A DNA stretch of 64,000 nt from Mycobacterium lepraemurium (GTDB taxonomy: Bacteria; Actinomycetota; Actinomycetes; Mycobacteriales; Mycobacteriaceae), in contig CP021238.1 of assembly GCA_002291465.1 (NCBI GenBank), forward strand, positions 3,100,001 to 3,164,000. The letters run 5' to 3'. Made by a program: the position numbers and the translations under genes. This document shows, piece by piece, positions 53,311-61,455 of this stretch. The first letter of the stretch is position 1. Each line of letters starts with the position of its first letter. Under the pieces are notes generated by a model. It did not search any database, had not been told where the DNA came from, and saw only the letters and a list, made by a program, of their open reading frames with translations.

Positions 53311-53617
53311 TGGGCCGCACCACCCCTCGTGTTCCTCAGGGGATCGAACGCGCACGTCACTGAACACGCGTATACCCCGCGGGCGGACCGGCAAACTCCT
53401 GGTCGGCGCTGGCCGTTTAGCGAAGAAGCGCTGTTCGCACTGGCCGGCAAACGAACACTTCCCCGCCCGCCGGGCGGCCGGGCCACCACGGGCGACGCCG
53501 GGAGCCGGCAACCGCGGTAGGCTGCTGCTCAGGTTGAGTTCACAGCTACGTGTCTAACGGGAGCGGTGTTCGGACACTGTTCACTCGCTTTCTCATCACC
53601 AGTCGATAGGCGCTTTC
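53311..53617. other. Divergent intergenic region, 307 bases
   Basis: It lies between the secreted-protein gene (minus) and the STAS gene (plus). It holds the SigF-like promoter described separately. Toward the STAS gene I see no convincing promoter boxes and no small coding frame with a ribosome-binding site. Confidence 0.5.
53372..53396 (-). promoter_or_regulatory. SigF-type promoter for the secreted trypsin-like gene
   Basis: On the minus strand GTTT (53396-53393), a 15-base spacer and GGGTAT (53377-53372) match the mycobacterial SigF consensus GTTT-N15-17-GGGTAT exactly. The start codon is at 53310, so a leader of about 50 bases is expected. No mapped transcript is available here. Confidence 0.6.
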
Positions 53618-54121
53618 ATGGCTGTTCTTCATCCCGCACGGTCCGCGGACCGATTCGACCCGGCGGACTGCCGGTACATGGCCGACTTCGCCCGGGCCCA
53701 CCTGTTCGTCTACGCGCGCAGCCTCGGCACGGTGTTGCGGGTGGACGGCGAGGTCGACGCGTCGAATGCACGGGACCTCACCGCGACCATCCACCGCTTC
53801 GGCCGGCTCATGACCCCGTTGGTGCTCGACCTGAGCCGGCTGCGCTCCATCAGCGTCGAGGGCTTCCGCGCGCTGCTGCTGCTCAACGACGAGCTGCGTA
53901 AATCGCGGGTGCACTGCTGCGTGGTGCCCGGCGCGGCCATCCGGGCCCTGCTGCGCCTCGTGCACGACAACAGGTTGGCCCTCGCCGATTCGGTGCCGGA
54001 AGCTTTCCAGAACATCAAAGACATCGTACGGGCCCGGCGGGAGTTCCTGTCCGACCTGGCCCGGCCCGCACCCATGCGGGCAGCAGTGCGGCGTCCTGAT
54101 CGCGGCGCGTTGAAACGTTAG
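53618..54121 (+). CDS. STAS-domain protein (anti-anti-sigma-like)
   Basis: 167 residues. The STAS fold is visible as GTVLRVDGEVDASNARDLTATIHRF, PLVLDLSRLRSISVEGFRALLLLNDELRKSRVHCCVVPG and LALADSVPEAFQNIKDIV. In classical anti-anti-sigma factors the loop reads D-S-S-G with a phosphorylatable Ser; here the loop is S-V-E-G, so that Ser is replaced by Val. A basic tail follows (RAAVRRPDRGALKR). It stands alone between a SigF-type promoter and the crt cluster. A role in SigF partner switching is possible but unproven. Confidence 0.8.
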   Translation: MAVLHPARSADRFDPADCRYMADFARAHLFVYARSLGTVLRVDGEVDASNARDLTATIHRFGRLMTPLVLDLSRLRSISVEGFRALLLLNDELRKSRVHCCVVPGAAIRALLRLVHDNRLALADSVPEAFQNIKDIVRARREFLSDLARPAPMRAAVRRPDRGALKR

Positions 54122-54220
54122 CAGCGTTGGCTTTTCGCCGCGCCACGGGGCCTCACACGGTCACGTAGCGGGCCAAGCGCGCCGATTCACCGCTTCGTCT
54201 GGCGCAAACCAGTCAATTTC

Positions 54221-54257
54221 ATTAACTTAATGTTTAATTTACTTAACTAGATGGTAT
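54221..54257 (+). promoter_or_regulatory. Putative MarR operator and SigF-like promoter before crtE
   Basis: An AT-rich patch in otherwise GC-rich DNA. TAACTTAA-TGT-TTAATTTA is an imperfect inverted repeat (seven of eight positions) whose core TTAATGTTTAA recurs in the palindrome at 61399-61429. GTTT at 54232-54235, a 16-base spacer and TGGTAT at 54252-54257 form a SigF-like promoter with one mismatch, so operator and -35 would overlap. crtE starts 137 bases downstream. Confidence 0.55.
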
Positions 54258-54394
54258 CTGATAGCGGGGCCGCGCCGAGCGGGCCTGACGTCAGGGCTGT
54301 GGTTTTGTCCGCGTCATCGAGGGTATGACCGGCGGTGTTCGGCCCGGGCGGGACTGGGCAGGCCGTGCCGTCCGGGAGGGAGCGCTGGGACACC

Positions 54395-55513
54395 ATGGGA
54401 GCTTTGTCATTTTCGCCCACCACCACGGCGGCAGCGCCGGCCTGGACGCGCATCGACGACTTCGGCGGCTGGCGGGCACACGTTCGGGCGATGGTGTTGG
54501 ACGAGGTCGCCGACTTCGTCGGGGTGCGACGCGCCGACGAACTCGACCGGGCGGGGATCGGGGCCGCGGGCGACATCCTGGTTCAGTTCGTCTCCGGCGG
54601 CAAGTGCCTGCGGTCGACGTTCGTCTACCTGGGCTGGCTGTGCGGGGCACCGCGCGACCGGGCGGCGCTGCGGGCCGCCGCCAGTTTCGAGTTGCTGCAC
54701 GCCTTCGCACTGCTGCAAGACGATGTGATGGACGGTGCGCAGGAACGGCGGGGCCGTCCGGCCGCGCATCTGCAGTTCGGCCGCTGGCATCGGGACCACG
54801 GATTGTCCGGCTCGCCACGGCGATTCGGTGAATCGGCCGCCATCCTGTTGAGCGATCTCTGCCTGATCTGGGCCGAACAGATGCTGCGCGACAGCGGACT
54901 CGAAGCGCGTCGCCTGCAGCGCGCGTGGCCACGCTATGACGCCATGCGCGCCGAGCTCACGGTGGGCCAGTTCGCCGACCTGACCAACGACATCCGGCAA
55001 TCACCAGGGCTGGACGCCGTGCTGGAGGTGGCGCGCCGCAAATCGGGTAACTACACGGTGCGCCGGCCGCTGGAAATCGGCGCGACGATGGCCGGGTGTG
55101 ACGACCGGACGGTGGCCCGGCTAAGCCGCTACGGCGCGGCGGTGGGTGAGACCTTCCAGCTGCGCGACGACGTGCTGGGCGTCTTCGGCTCGCCGGCGGT
55201 CACCGGGAAGCCCTGCGCCGCAGATCTGTTCGAGCGCAAGGCCACCGCCGTTGTGGTGAGCGCCCACCAACTCGCCGATCCGCCGGTCCGGCGTGAACTC
55301 ACCGAGCTCGCCACTCGTGACGTGCTGGACACGGCCGCGATCGAGAGGTGGAAAGCGCTGATCGTCGAGACCGGAGCGGTGCGGCTGATCGAGCGGATGA
55401 TCAGCGACCGCGTCGCGTCGGCACGCGAGCAGCTGTGCGGCCTGCCCGTCGACGAATCGGTGCGCGCCGCGCTGGCCGAGATGGCGGCCGTCTGTACGGA
55501 TCACGCCGAATGA
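54395..55513 (+). CDS. crtE: Geranylgeranyl diphosphate synthase
   Basis: 372 residues from ATG 54395 (MGALSFSPTTTAA); an in-frame start at 54335 would add 20 residues. Polyprenyl synthase motifs: SGGKCLRSTFVYLG, the first aspartate-rich motif FALLQDDVMDGAQERRGRP (DDxxMD) and the second region FQLRDDVLGVFGSPAVTGKP. It builds C20 GGPP for phytoene synthesis. It is the first gene of the crt operon, behind an AT-rich operator-like site, and it is intact, unlike crtI and crtB. GGPP also serves other pathways. Confidence 0.93.
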   Translation: MGALSFSPTTTAAAPAWTRIDDFGGWRAHVRAMVLDEVADFVGVRRADELDRAGIGAAGDILVQFVSGGKCLRSTFVYLGWLCGAPRDRAALRAAASFELLHAFALLQDDVMDGAQERRGRPAAHLQFGRWHRDHGLSGSPRRFGESAAILLSDLCLIWAEQMLRDSGLEARRLQRAWPRYDAMRAELTVGQFADLTNDIRQSPGLDAVLEVARRKSGNYTVRRPLEIGATMAGCDDRTVARLSRYGAAVGETFQLRDDVLGVFGSPAVTGKPCAADLFERKATAVVVSAHQLADPPVRRELTELATRDVLDTAAIERWKALIVETGAVRLIERMISDRVASAREQLCGLPVDESVRAALAEMAAVCTDHAE

Positions 55514-55535
55514 CCGCCGCCGGCACGGGAGTTCG

Positions 55536-57049
55536 GTGAGCATGCGGACCATCGAAGGCTCCGCCGATCACGTCGTGGTGATCGGGGCCGGTCTGGCCGG
55601 CCTGTCCGCGGCGCTGCACCTGGCCGGTCGAGGGCGGGCGGTCACGGGCGTGGAGCGCGAAGCATGGCCGGGCGGCCGGGCGGGCCGCCGCGACATCGAC
55701 GGGTATCGGATCGACACCGGCCCCACGGTGCTCACCATGCCGGACATCATCGAGGACACCTTCGCCGCCGTCGGCGATAGCCTGACCCGGCGACTCGAGC
55801 TGTGCACGCTGGATCCCGCGTACCGCGCCGTGTTCGCCGACGGCAGCAGCCTCGACGTCCACTGCGATCCGGACCGGATGGCCGACGCCGTCGCCGAGTT
55901 CGCCGGCCGCGAGCAGGCGACGGGCTACCGGCGGCTGCGGGCATGGCTGACGCGCCTGTACCGCACCGAGTTCGACGGATTCATCGCCGCCAATTTCGAT
56001 TCACCGCTGTCGTTGCTCACCCCCGGCTGGTGCAGCTGATCGCGATCGGCGGTTTCCGCAACTGGGACCGCATGGTCAAGCGCTATCTCAGCGATCCGCG
56101 GCTGCAGCGCAGCTTCACCTTTCATCGCTGTATGCCGGTGTGGCCCCGCGCGACGCCCTGGCGGTGTACGCGGTGATCGCCTACATGGACACGGTCTCGG
56201 GCGTGGTGTTTCCGCGCGGCGGTGTGCGGGCGCTGCCCGACGCGCTGGCCGCCGCAGCCTCCGACGCTGGGGTTCAGTTCCGTTATGGCACAACGGTTAC
56301 CGCGCTCGAGAAGACCGGTGGGCGGGTCGGCGCCGTGCTCACCGAACAGGCCGGACGCATCGCCTGCGACGCGGTGGTGCTGACCACCGAGCTGTCGCAA
56401 ACCTATGCGCTGCTGGGCAGCACACCGCGTCGCGCGCTGCGGTTGCGGCACTCCCTCTCGGCGGTGGTGGCGCATGTGGGTTGTCCCGCGGTGGCATCGC
56501 AGACCGCGCACCACACCATCTTGTTCGGCGACGCCTGGGATCACACGTTCGCCGACATCATCGGCGCCGGCCAACTCATGCGGGATCCGTCGCTGCCGGT
56601 CACCCGGCCGACGGCCAGCGACCCGACGCTCGCTCCGCGAGGACGCGACCTGCTCTATGTGCTCGCCCCGGCGCCGAACCTGGAATCGGGCGGCATCGAC
56701 TGGGACAGCGTCGGGCGCGGCTACGTCGACGACCTCATCGCGCTCGTCGGTCAGCGGCTTCTTCCCGGTTTACCAGGCAGCGCAACGGTTTTGGATGTCG
56801 TCACTCCCGCGGACTGGGCGCGCCGGGGCATGGCCGTTCGCGCTCGCGCACACGTTCGCCCAAACCGGCCCGTTCCGCCCGGCCAACATGGTGCGCGGCA
56901 TCGACAACGCGGTGCTGGCCGGATCCTCCACGGTGCCCGGGGTCGGGGTGCCGACCACCCTGATCTCCGGGCGACTCGCCGCGGACCGCATCACCGGCGT
57001 CAGCAAGCGAACGCCCGCGCGCATCGACATGAAAGCCGGTTCGCCATGA
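55536..57049 (+). pseudogene. crtI: Phytoene desaturase, three frameshifts
   Basis: Starts at GTG 55536 or ATG 55542. HVVVIGAGLAGLSAALHLAGRGRAVTGVEREAWPGGRAG is the FAD-binding N-terminus, and GYRIDTGPTVLTMPDIIEDTF is typical of CrtI. One C is missing in a C run near 56022, so SLLTP is followed by a stop at 56039 instead of RLVQLIAIGGFRNWDRMV. One base is missing near 56125 (HRCMPVW in place of a HSLYAGV-type sequence). About ten bases seem lost near 56830, after WARRGMA, before FALAHTFAQTGPFRP. The C-terminus (PTTLISGRLAADRITG) is readable. CrtI converts phytoene to lycopene; no functional product is expected. Confidence 0.92.
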
Positions 57050-57994
57050 TGCGCAGCGAATGGGCCGCGGCCGGAATCGAGGATCCGCTGCTGCGCGAAG
57101 GTTGTCGGCGATGCCGCGAGCTCAACGCCGCGCACGGCCGCACCTTCTTCCTGGCCACCAGGTTGCTCGCACCAGACCAGCGCCCGCCCGTGCACGCGCT
57201 GTACGGCTTCGCCCGCTACGCCGACGACATCCTCGACGACCTCGACCCGCGGGTGGACCCCGCGGTGCGCGCCCGGCGGCTGCAACGGCTGTCGGAGCGT
57301 CTCTTCTCCGGTGGTGTGCACGCCGACGATCCGTTGGTGGCCGCGGTCACCCACACCGCGCGGCGCTACCGGATCAGCTCCCAACTGTTCGTGGACTTTC
57401 GGTCTCGATGCAGATGGACCTGACCGTCACCGACTATCCGGACCGGGAAGCGCTCAACCGCTACATGCGCGGATCCGCGGAAGCCATTGGGCTGCAAGTG
57501 CTCCCGATACTGGGTACCGTGACGCCGGTGGACGAGGCCGCACCTTATGCGGCGGCCCTGGGCCGGGCGTTCCAGCTCACCAGCTTCCTGCGCGACGTCG
57601 ACGAAGATCTGGCGCGCGGCCGGGTCTATCTGCCGGCGGACGAACTCGCCGCCGACGGCGTCGACCGGGAGCTGCTGATGTGGTGCCACGAGCACCGCCG
57701 CACCGATCCGCGGGTGCGCCGGGCGCTGATCGCACAGCACCACATCGCCCGTCAGACATACCGATTCGCCACCGCCGGGATCGCGGTCCTGCAGCACCGC
57801 TCACGGCCGTGCGTGGCGGCCGCGGCGGCGTTGTATTCGGAGATCCTGGACTGCATCGCGAAAAGCGATTTCGCGGTCTTCGACCACCGGCCACCGTGGG
57901 CACGGCGCGACGGCTGCGGGTCGGCGCAGTGGGGCTGATCCGCTCGTGGCGGGCGCGCAACAGCGGTCGGGGTATTCGGTCGGGGGCCGCATGA
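57046..57994 (+). pseudogene. crtB: Phytoene synthase, two single-base deletions
   Basis: The ATG overlaps the crtI stop (ATGA). CRRCRELNAAHGRTFFLATRLL and YGFARYADDILDDLD hold the first aspartate-rich motif. RAFQLTSFLRDVDEDLARGRVYLP holds the second. Between them, at about 57402, a base is missing: VDF is followed by RSRCRWT and a stop, while VSMQMDLTVTDYPDREALNRY continues in another frame. A second missing base near 57888 separates VFDHR from ATVGTARRLRVGAVGLIRSW, which runs to TGA 57994, overlapping the crtYc ATG. CrtB joins two GGPP into phytoene. Confidence 0.92.
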
Positions 57995-58314
57995 GCGATC
58001 GGTGGCAATACCTGGTGGTGCTCGCCGCCTGTCTGGTGGTCACCGCGCCGCTGGAGATCGCGGGTGCGGGCGTCTACCGGAGGTGGCGACGGCTCGCCGC
58101 GGCGGTGCTGCCGGTGGCCGCGGTGTTCTTGCTCTGGGATGAGATCGCCGTGGCCGCGCGGGTGTGGACGTACGACCACGCCTACCTGTGCGGGCTGAGC
58201 ATCCCCGTTCGGGTGCCGATCGAAGAGTTGCTGTTCTTTCTCATCATCCCGGTGTGTGCGGTGCTGACCTACAACGCGGTGAGCACCATCCTGGACAAGG
58301 TGCACCGCCGATGA
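57991..58314 (+). CDS. crtYc: Lycopene cyclase subunit CrtYc
   Basis: 107 residues, three membrane segments: WQYLVVLAACLVVTAPLEIAGAGVY, RLAAAVLPVAAVFLLWDEIAVAARVW and LLFFLIIPVCAVLTYNAVSTIL. The heterodimeric actinobacterial lycopene cyclase motif PVRVPIEELLFF is present. Its ATG overlaps the end of crtB and its stop overlaps crtYd by ATGA, so the cluster is tightly coupled. Intact, but useless without CrtYd, CrtI and CrtB. Confidence 0.9.
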   Translation: MSDRWQYLVVLAACLVVTAPLEIAGAGVYRRWRRLAAAVLPVAAVFLLWDEIAVAARVWTYDHAYLCGLSIPVRVPIEELLFFLIIPVCAVLTYNAVSTILDKVHRR

Positions 58315-59025
58315 CCGGCCTGGGCTACATCCTGCCGGCCGCACTGGCGGTGGTGATCGTGTGCGCCGCGGAGTTGACGGTGGGCTGCCCCTGGACGGAC
58401 GCGCACGCGAATTCGGTTGGGCGCCATTGCCCAGTCACGACGACGGCACGCTGGCCTGGGTGCGCCTCGATGCGGTGGGAGGCGAGACGCCGTCACCGCG
58501 ACCGGTGATACCGCCGAGACCGGTCGGCCACACGCTGGCCTCGGTCGCACACCTGGTGGGCGTGTGCGAACCTGCCGACATCATCGCCAACCGGCTCGAC
58601 CCCTGGCACGGCGCATGGTTTCACCCCTACTCGTTCACCCGGCTGGAGGTGCTGGCCACGCCCACCGAAGAGGCCGACCGCTTCCTGGTGGCGGTGACCT
58701 TCCGGATGGGACGGCTGGGTGTGCCGGTGGTCGCGGAGTTCGGTTGCCCGGAGGCGCGCACCATCGTGATGCGCATCGTGGACGGCGAAGGGGCCGGGAG
58801 TGTCGTCGAAACGCACGCGACCCCAATAGGTTCCGGCCCGGACGGCCATCCCCGCACTGCTGTGTTGGAAGCGGTCATCGCGCATCGGACCGTCCCGGGT
58901 TCGCGCGCGCCTTGTGGGCGGCGCCGCTGCTCACCCCGGTGATGCGCTATGCGGCCGGCCGGCTGTGGCGGGACAATCTGGCCTACGCCGAACGCCGCTA
59001 CGAGGTCCGCAGCCAGAACCGTTAG
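58311..59025 (+). pseudogene. crtYd: Deletion remnant joining crtYd to a DUF5914-type (Rieske-linked) gene
   Basis: The first 24 codons (MTGLGYILPAALAVVIVCAAELTV) are the N-terminus of CrtYd. At about 58384 the sequence jumps, in another frame, into LPLDGRAREFGWAPLPSHDDGTLAWVRLDAVGG, followed by ASVAHLVGVCEPADIIANRLDPWHGAWFHPYSFTRLEVL. This resembles the C-terminal domain (DUF5914, as I recall it) of Rieske-type proteins in actinobacterial crt clusters. A deletion has therefore removed most of crtYd and the 5' part of the next gene. A further frameshift near 58880 precedes SDRPGFARALWAAPLLTPVMRYAAGRLW, which ends at 59025. Confidence 0.8.
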
Positions 59026-59093
59026 GACGCGTCGAGGGGCCTATTCGCCGCCGGGTCATGGTGCGTAGTTGTTCAGTGGGAATTCCGTGCCGC

Positions 59094-59548
59094 ATGCCAA
59101 AGACGACGACGAGCCCCGACGACAGCAGCGACGATGTCGCCGAAGCGGTGGGACGGCTGACGGAGGCGCTGGAAACCACCGAGCGCGCCCGCGGACATCT
59201 GTACTCCTTCCACCAACTCACCGGCCGCGCCGACCTGCAACTCGACGCGGCCGTGTCGCGGTTACGCGAGCTCGGGCACACCGATCTTGCCGAGCACATC
59301 AGCCGCGAGCTGGTGGGACGCAATGTCCTCTGCCGGGGCGGTGGAGCTTTCAGATCGTCGAGGACTACGACAACGGCTACTACCGCTGTTTCCAAGAGAT
59401 CGAGCAGCTGGTGCGCGGCCGGCTCGCCGACGGACAGCGGCACCGTCACGAGACGGCGTTGAAAGAGCGGCGGCGAACCGCCGGGCACCCGGCGCACACC
59501 GCCGCCCCGGACGACGAACGCGAGAAAGGCGAAACCGCCGTAGGGTAA
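59094..59548 (+). pseudogene. Conserved hypothetical protein, frameshifted
   Basis: ATG 59094 (MPKTTTSPDDSSDD) opens a soluble helical protein: AEAVGRLTEALETTERARGHLYSFHQLTGRADLQLDAAVSRLRELGHTDLAEHISRELVGRNVL. Two extra bases (or one missing) near 59332 move the continuation GRWSFQIVEDYDNGYYRCFQEIEQLVRGRLADGQRHRHE into another frame, to a TAA at 59548. Most of the protein lies before the break. No domain is recognised; the DYDNGYY motif could be useful for a search. Confidence 0.75.
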
Positions 59549-59676
59549 TGTCCACCGCCCGGGCCCACAACGCTGCGGGTTTGCCCGGGGCCCGAAAACG
59601 CCCGCGTGGTTCGCGGGTCGACGGTGGCGGTCGCCGATACGCTGGCCAGCGTGTCGGGCCGGAAGGATGCGGGTAA

Positions 59677-60243
59677 GTGACCAAGTGCGGCGCCGCTGAT
59701 CGGCAACTGGATCGGACCGAACTCGAGAAGTTGATGTCGGCCGACATGCGTGCGATCACCGCGCAGTCCGACCGCATCGGCCGGCACTTTGCTCGCCAGA
59801 ACCACGTCAGCGGCACCGACTTCCACGCGTTGCTGCATATCATGGTCGCCGAAACCGCGGGAACGCCGTTGACGCCGGCCCAGCTGCGCCAGCGGATGGA
59901 CGTGTCGCCGGCGGCCATCACCTACCTGGTGGATCGCATGATCGATGCCGGGCACATCCGCCGCGAACCCGACCCGCAGGACCGCCGCAAGACGCTGCTG
60001 CGCTACGAGAAACCGGGCATGGCGCTGGCGCATTCGTTCTTCACCCCGCTGGGCGCCGAGCTGCGCGACGCCCTCGCCCATCTGTCCGACCGTGACTTGG
60101 CGGCAGCACATCGGGTCTTCACCGCGATGATCGAGGCGATGTCCGCCTTCGAATCCCGGATGGCCGCATCGACTTCCAAACCGCCCGCCGCTCCCGGCCG
60201 CAAGCGTGCGACGACCGCGGGACGTCGCGGCGCGCCACGCTGA
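59677..60243 (+). CDS. MarR-family regulator, probable crt-cluster repressor
   Basis: 188 residues from a GTG with GGAAGGA about ten bases upstream. The winged helix is GTDFHALLHIMVAETAGTPLTPAQLRQRMDVSPAAITYLVDRMIDAGHIRREPDPQDRRKTLLR, flanked by dimerisation helices. The C-terminal 30 residues are Lys/Arg/Pro-rich (PPAAPGRKRATTAGRRGAP). It lies between the crt genes and idi2, 42 bases from the convergent idi2 stop. MarR dimers bind AT-rich palindromes, and the two TTAA-TGT-TTAA sites in the cluster fit that mode. Target assignment is inference. Confidence 0.88.
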   Translation: MTKCGAADRQLDRTELEKLMSADMRAITAQSDRIGRHFARQNHVSGTDFHALLHIMVAETAGTPLTPAQLRQRMDVSPAAITYLVDRMIDAGHIRREPDPQDRRKTLLRYEKPGMALAHSFFTPLGAELRDALAHLSDRDLAAAHRVFTAMIEAMSAFESRMAASTSKPPAAPGRKRATTAGRRGAPR

Positions 60244-60284
60244 GCACGGTCGCTACTGCACCTTCGACCGCCACGTCGCCGGCT

Positions 60285-61319
60285 CTAGGCGAGGCGGATC
60301 AGCTCGACGCCACGCAAGCCCGCCAGGTCGGCGACACCGCAGCCGTGCAGGCACACCCGCAACTCGTCGATGAACGGCTGCAGCCAATCGACCACGGTGG
60401 CAAAGGATTCGATCGCCGCCGGCAACAGTGGCCGCGCTACCGCCACCACGTCGGCACCCAACGCGATCGCCTTGGCCGCGTCCATGCCCGTCCGAATACC
60501 ACCGGAGGCCACCAAGGGGATTTCCGGCAGCAGCCGCCGCACCTCGACGATCGCGCGCGCGGTGGGCAAACCCCAGTCCGCCAGGTCCGGATAGCGTAGC
60601 TCGCCGTACCGCACGAACTGTTCGACGCGCGACCAGGAAGTGCCTCCGGCACCCGCCACGTCAATCCCGGCAACCGGCGGTTGTCCCTCTCCCCCAACAA
60701 GTTCCGCGGCGACCGCACCACCGATGCCGTGGCCGACCTCTTTGAGCAGCACCGGATAATCGAGCGCGGCGGCGGCTTCGCGCAGCCTGCTCAGCGAGCC
60801 GGAGAAGTCGATGTCCCCGTTGTGCTGCATCGCCTCCTGCAACGGATTGGTGTGCACGGCCAAGGCGTCGGCACCCACCCGATCGAGCGCCTTCACCAGA
60901 TGAGGAACCGCCGTCTTCGCCAGCTGCGACAAACCGATGTTGCCGAACAGCAAGACATCCGGGGCCACATCGCGAACCGCGAAGCTGTCCGCGGCACGTT
61001 CGCCCAGCGCGCTGTCGAGCATGATCCGTTGCGACCCCAGCATCATGCCGAGTCCCAGCTGCTGAGCGGCTGCGGCCAGATTCCGGTTGATCGTCTTCGA
61101 CATCTCGGCGCCCCCGGTCATGGCGCCGATGAGGATCGGCGCCCGCAGGTTCGCCCCGAAGAACGAGGTGGACACGTCGATGTCGCCCAGGCTGGTCTGT
61201 GTCAGTGCGTGGTAGGGCAATCGGTAGCGGTCCAACCCGGTTGTGACGCCGTCGAATTCCACCGGCTCGCTCAGACACACGTCGATGTGCCGCCGTTTCC
61301 GGTGTGTCATCGCGTCCAT
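60285..61319 (-). CDS. fni: Type 2 isopentenyl-diphosphate delta-isomerase
   Basis: 344 residues. FMN/NADPH-dependent barrel fold with [65 protein letters not shown] (catalytic Gln), [26 protein letters not shown] and [22 protein letters not shown]. It interconverts IPP and DMAPP, supplying CrtE. Transcribed away from a perfect palindrome it shares with the MmpL-type gene. Intact; called idi2 in some genomes. Confidence 0.94.
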   Translation of the reverse strand: MDAMTHRKRRHIDVCLSEPVEFDGVTTGLDRYRLPYHALTQTSLGDIDVSTSFFGANLRAPILIGAMTGGAEMSKTINRNLAAAAQQLGLGMMLGSQRIMLDSALGERAADSFAVRDVAPDVLLFGNIGLSQLAKTAVPHLVKALDRVGADALAVHTNPLQEAMQHNGDIDFSGSLSRLREAAAALDYPVLLKEVGHGIGGAVAAELVGGEGQPPVAGIDVAGAGGTSWSRVEQFVRYGELRYPDLADWGLPTARAIVEVRRLLPEIPLVASGGIRTGMDAAKAIALGADVVAVARPLLPAAIESFATVVDWLQPFIDELRVCLHGCGVADLAGLRGVELIRLA

Positions 61320-61398
61320 CGGGGCCCCTGCAGGGTGTCCATAATGTCCATAGTGCCCCTTTTCGGGTGCCGCCGACGCATCGGCGTACGACGCGTCA

Positions 61399-61429
61399 TT
61401 TCAGTTTATTAATGTTTAATAAACTGAAA
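61399..61429. promoter_or_regulatory. 31-bp perfect AT-rich palindrome, putative MarR operator
   Basis: TTTCAGTTTATTAA, spacer TGT, then TTAATAAACTGAAA: two 14-base arms with no mismatch. It lies in the 136-base divergent gap between idi2 and the MmpL-type gene and shares the TTAATGTTTAA core with the site before crtE. A single protein dimer could control both directions. Confidence 0.7.
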
Positions 61430-61455
61430 GGCTTGATTTCGTGGTGTGAAAACGC

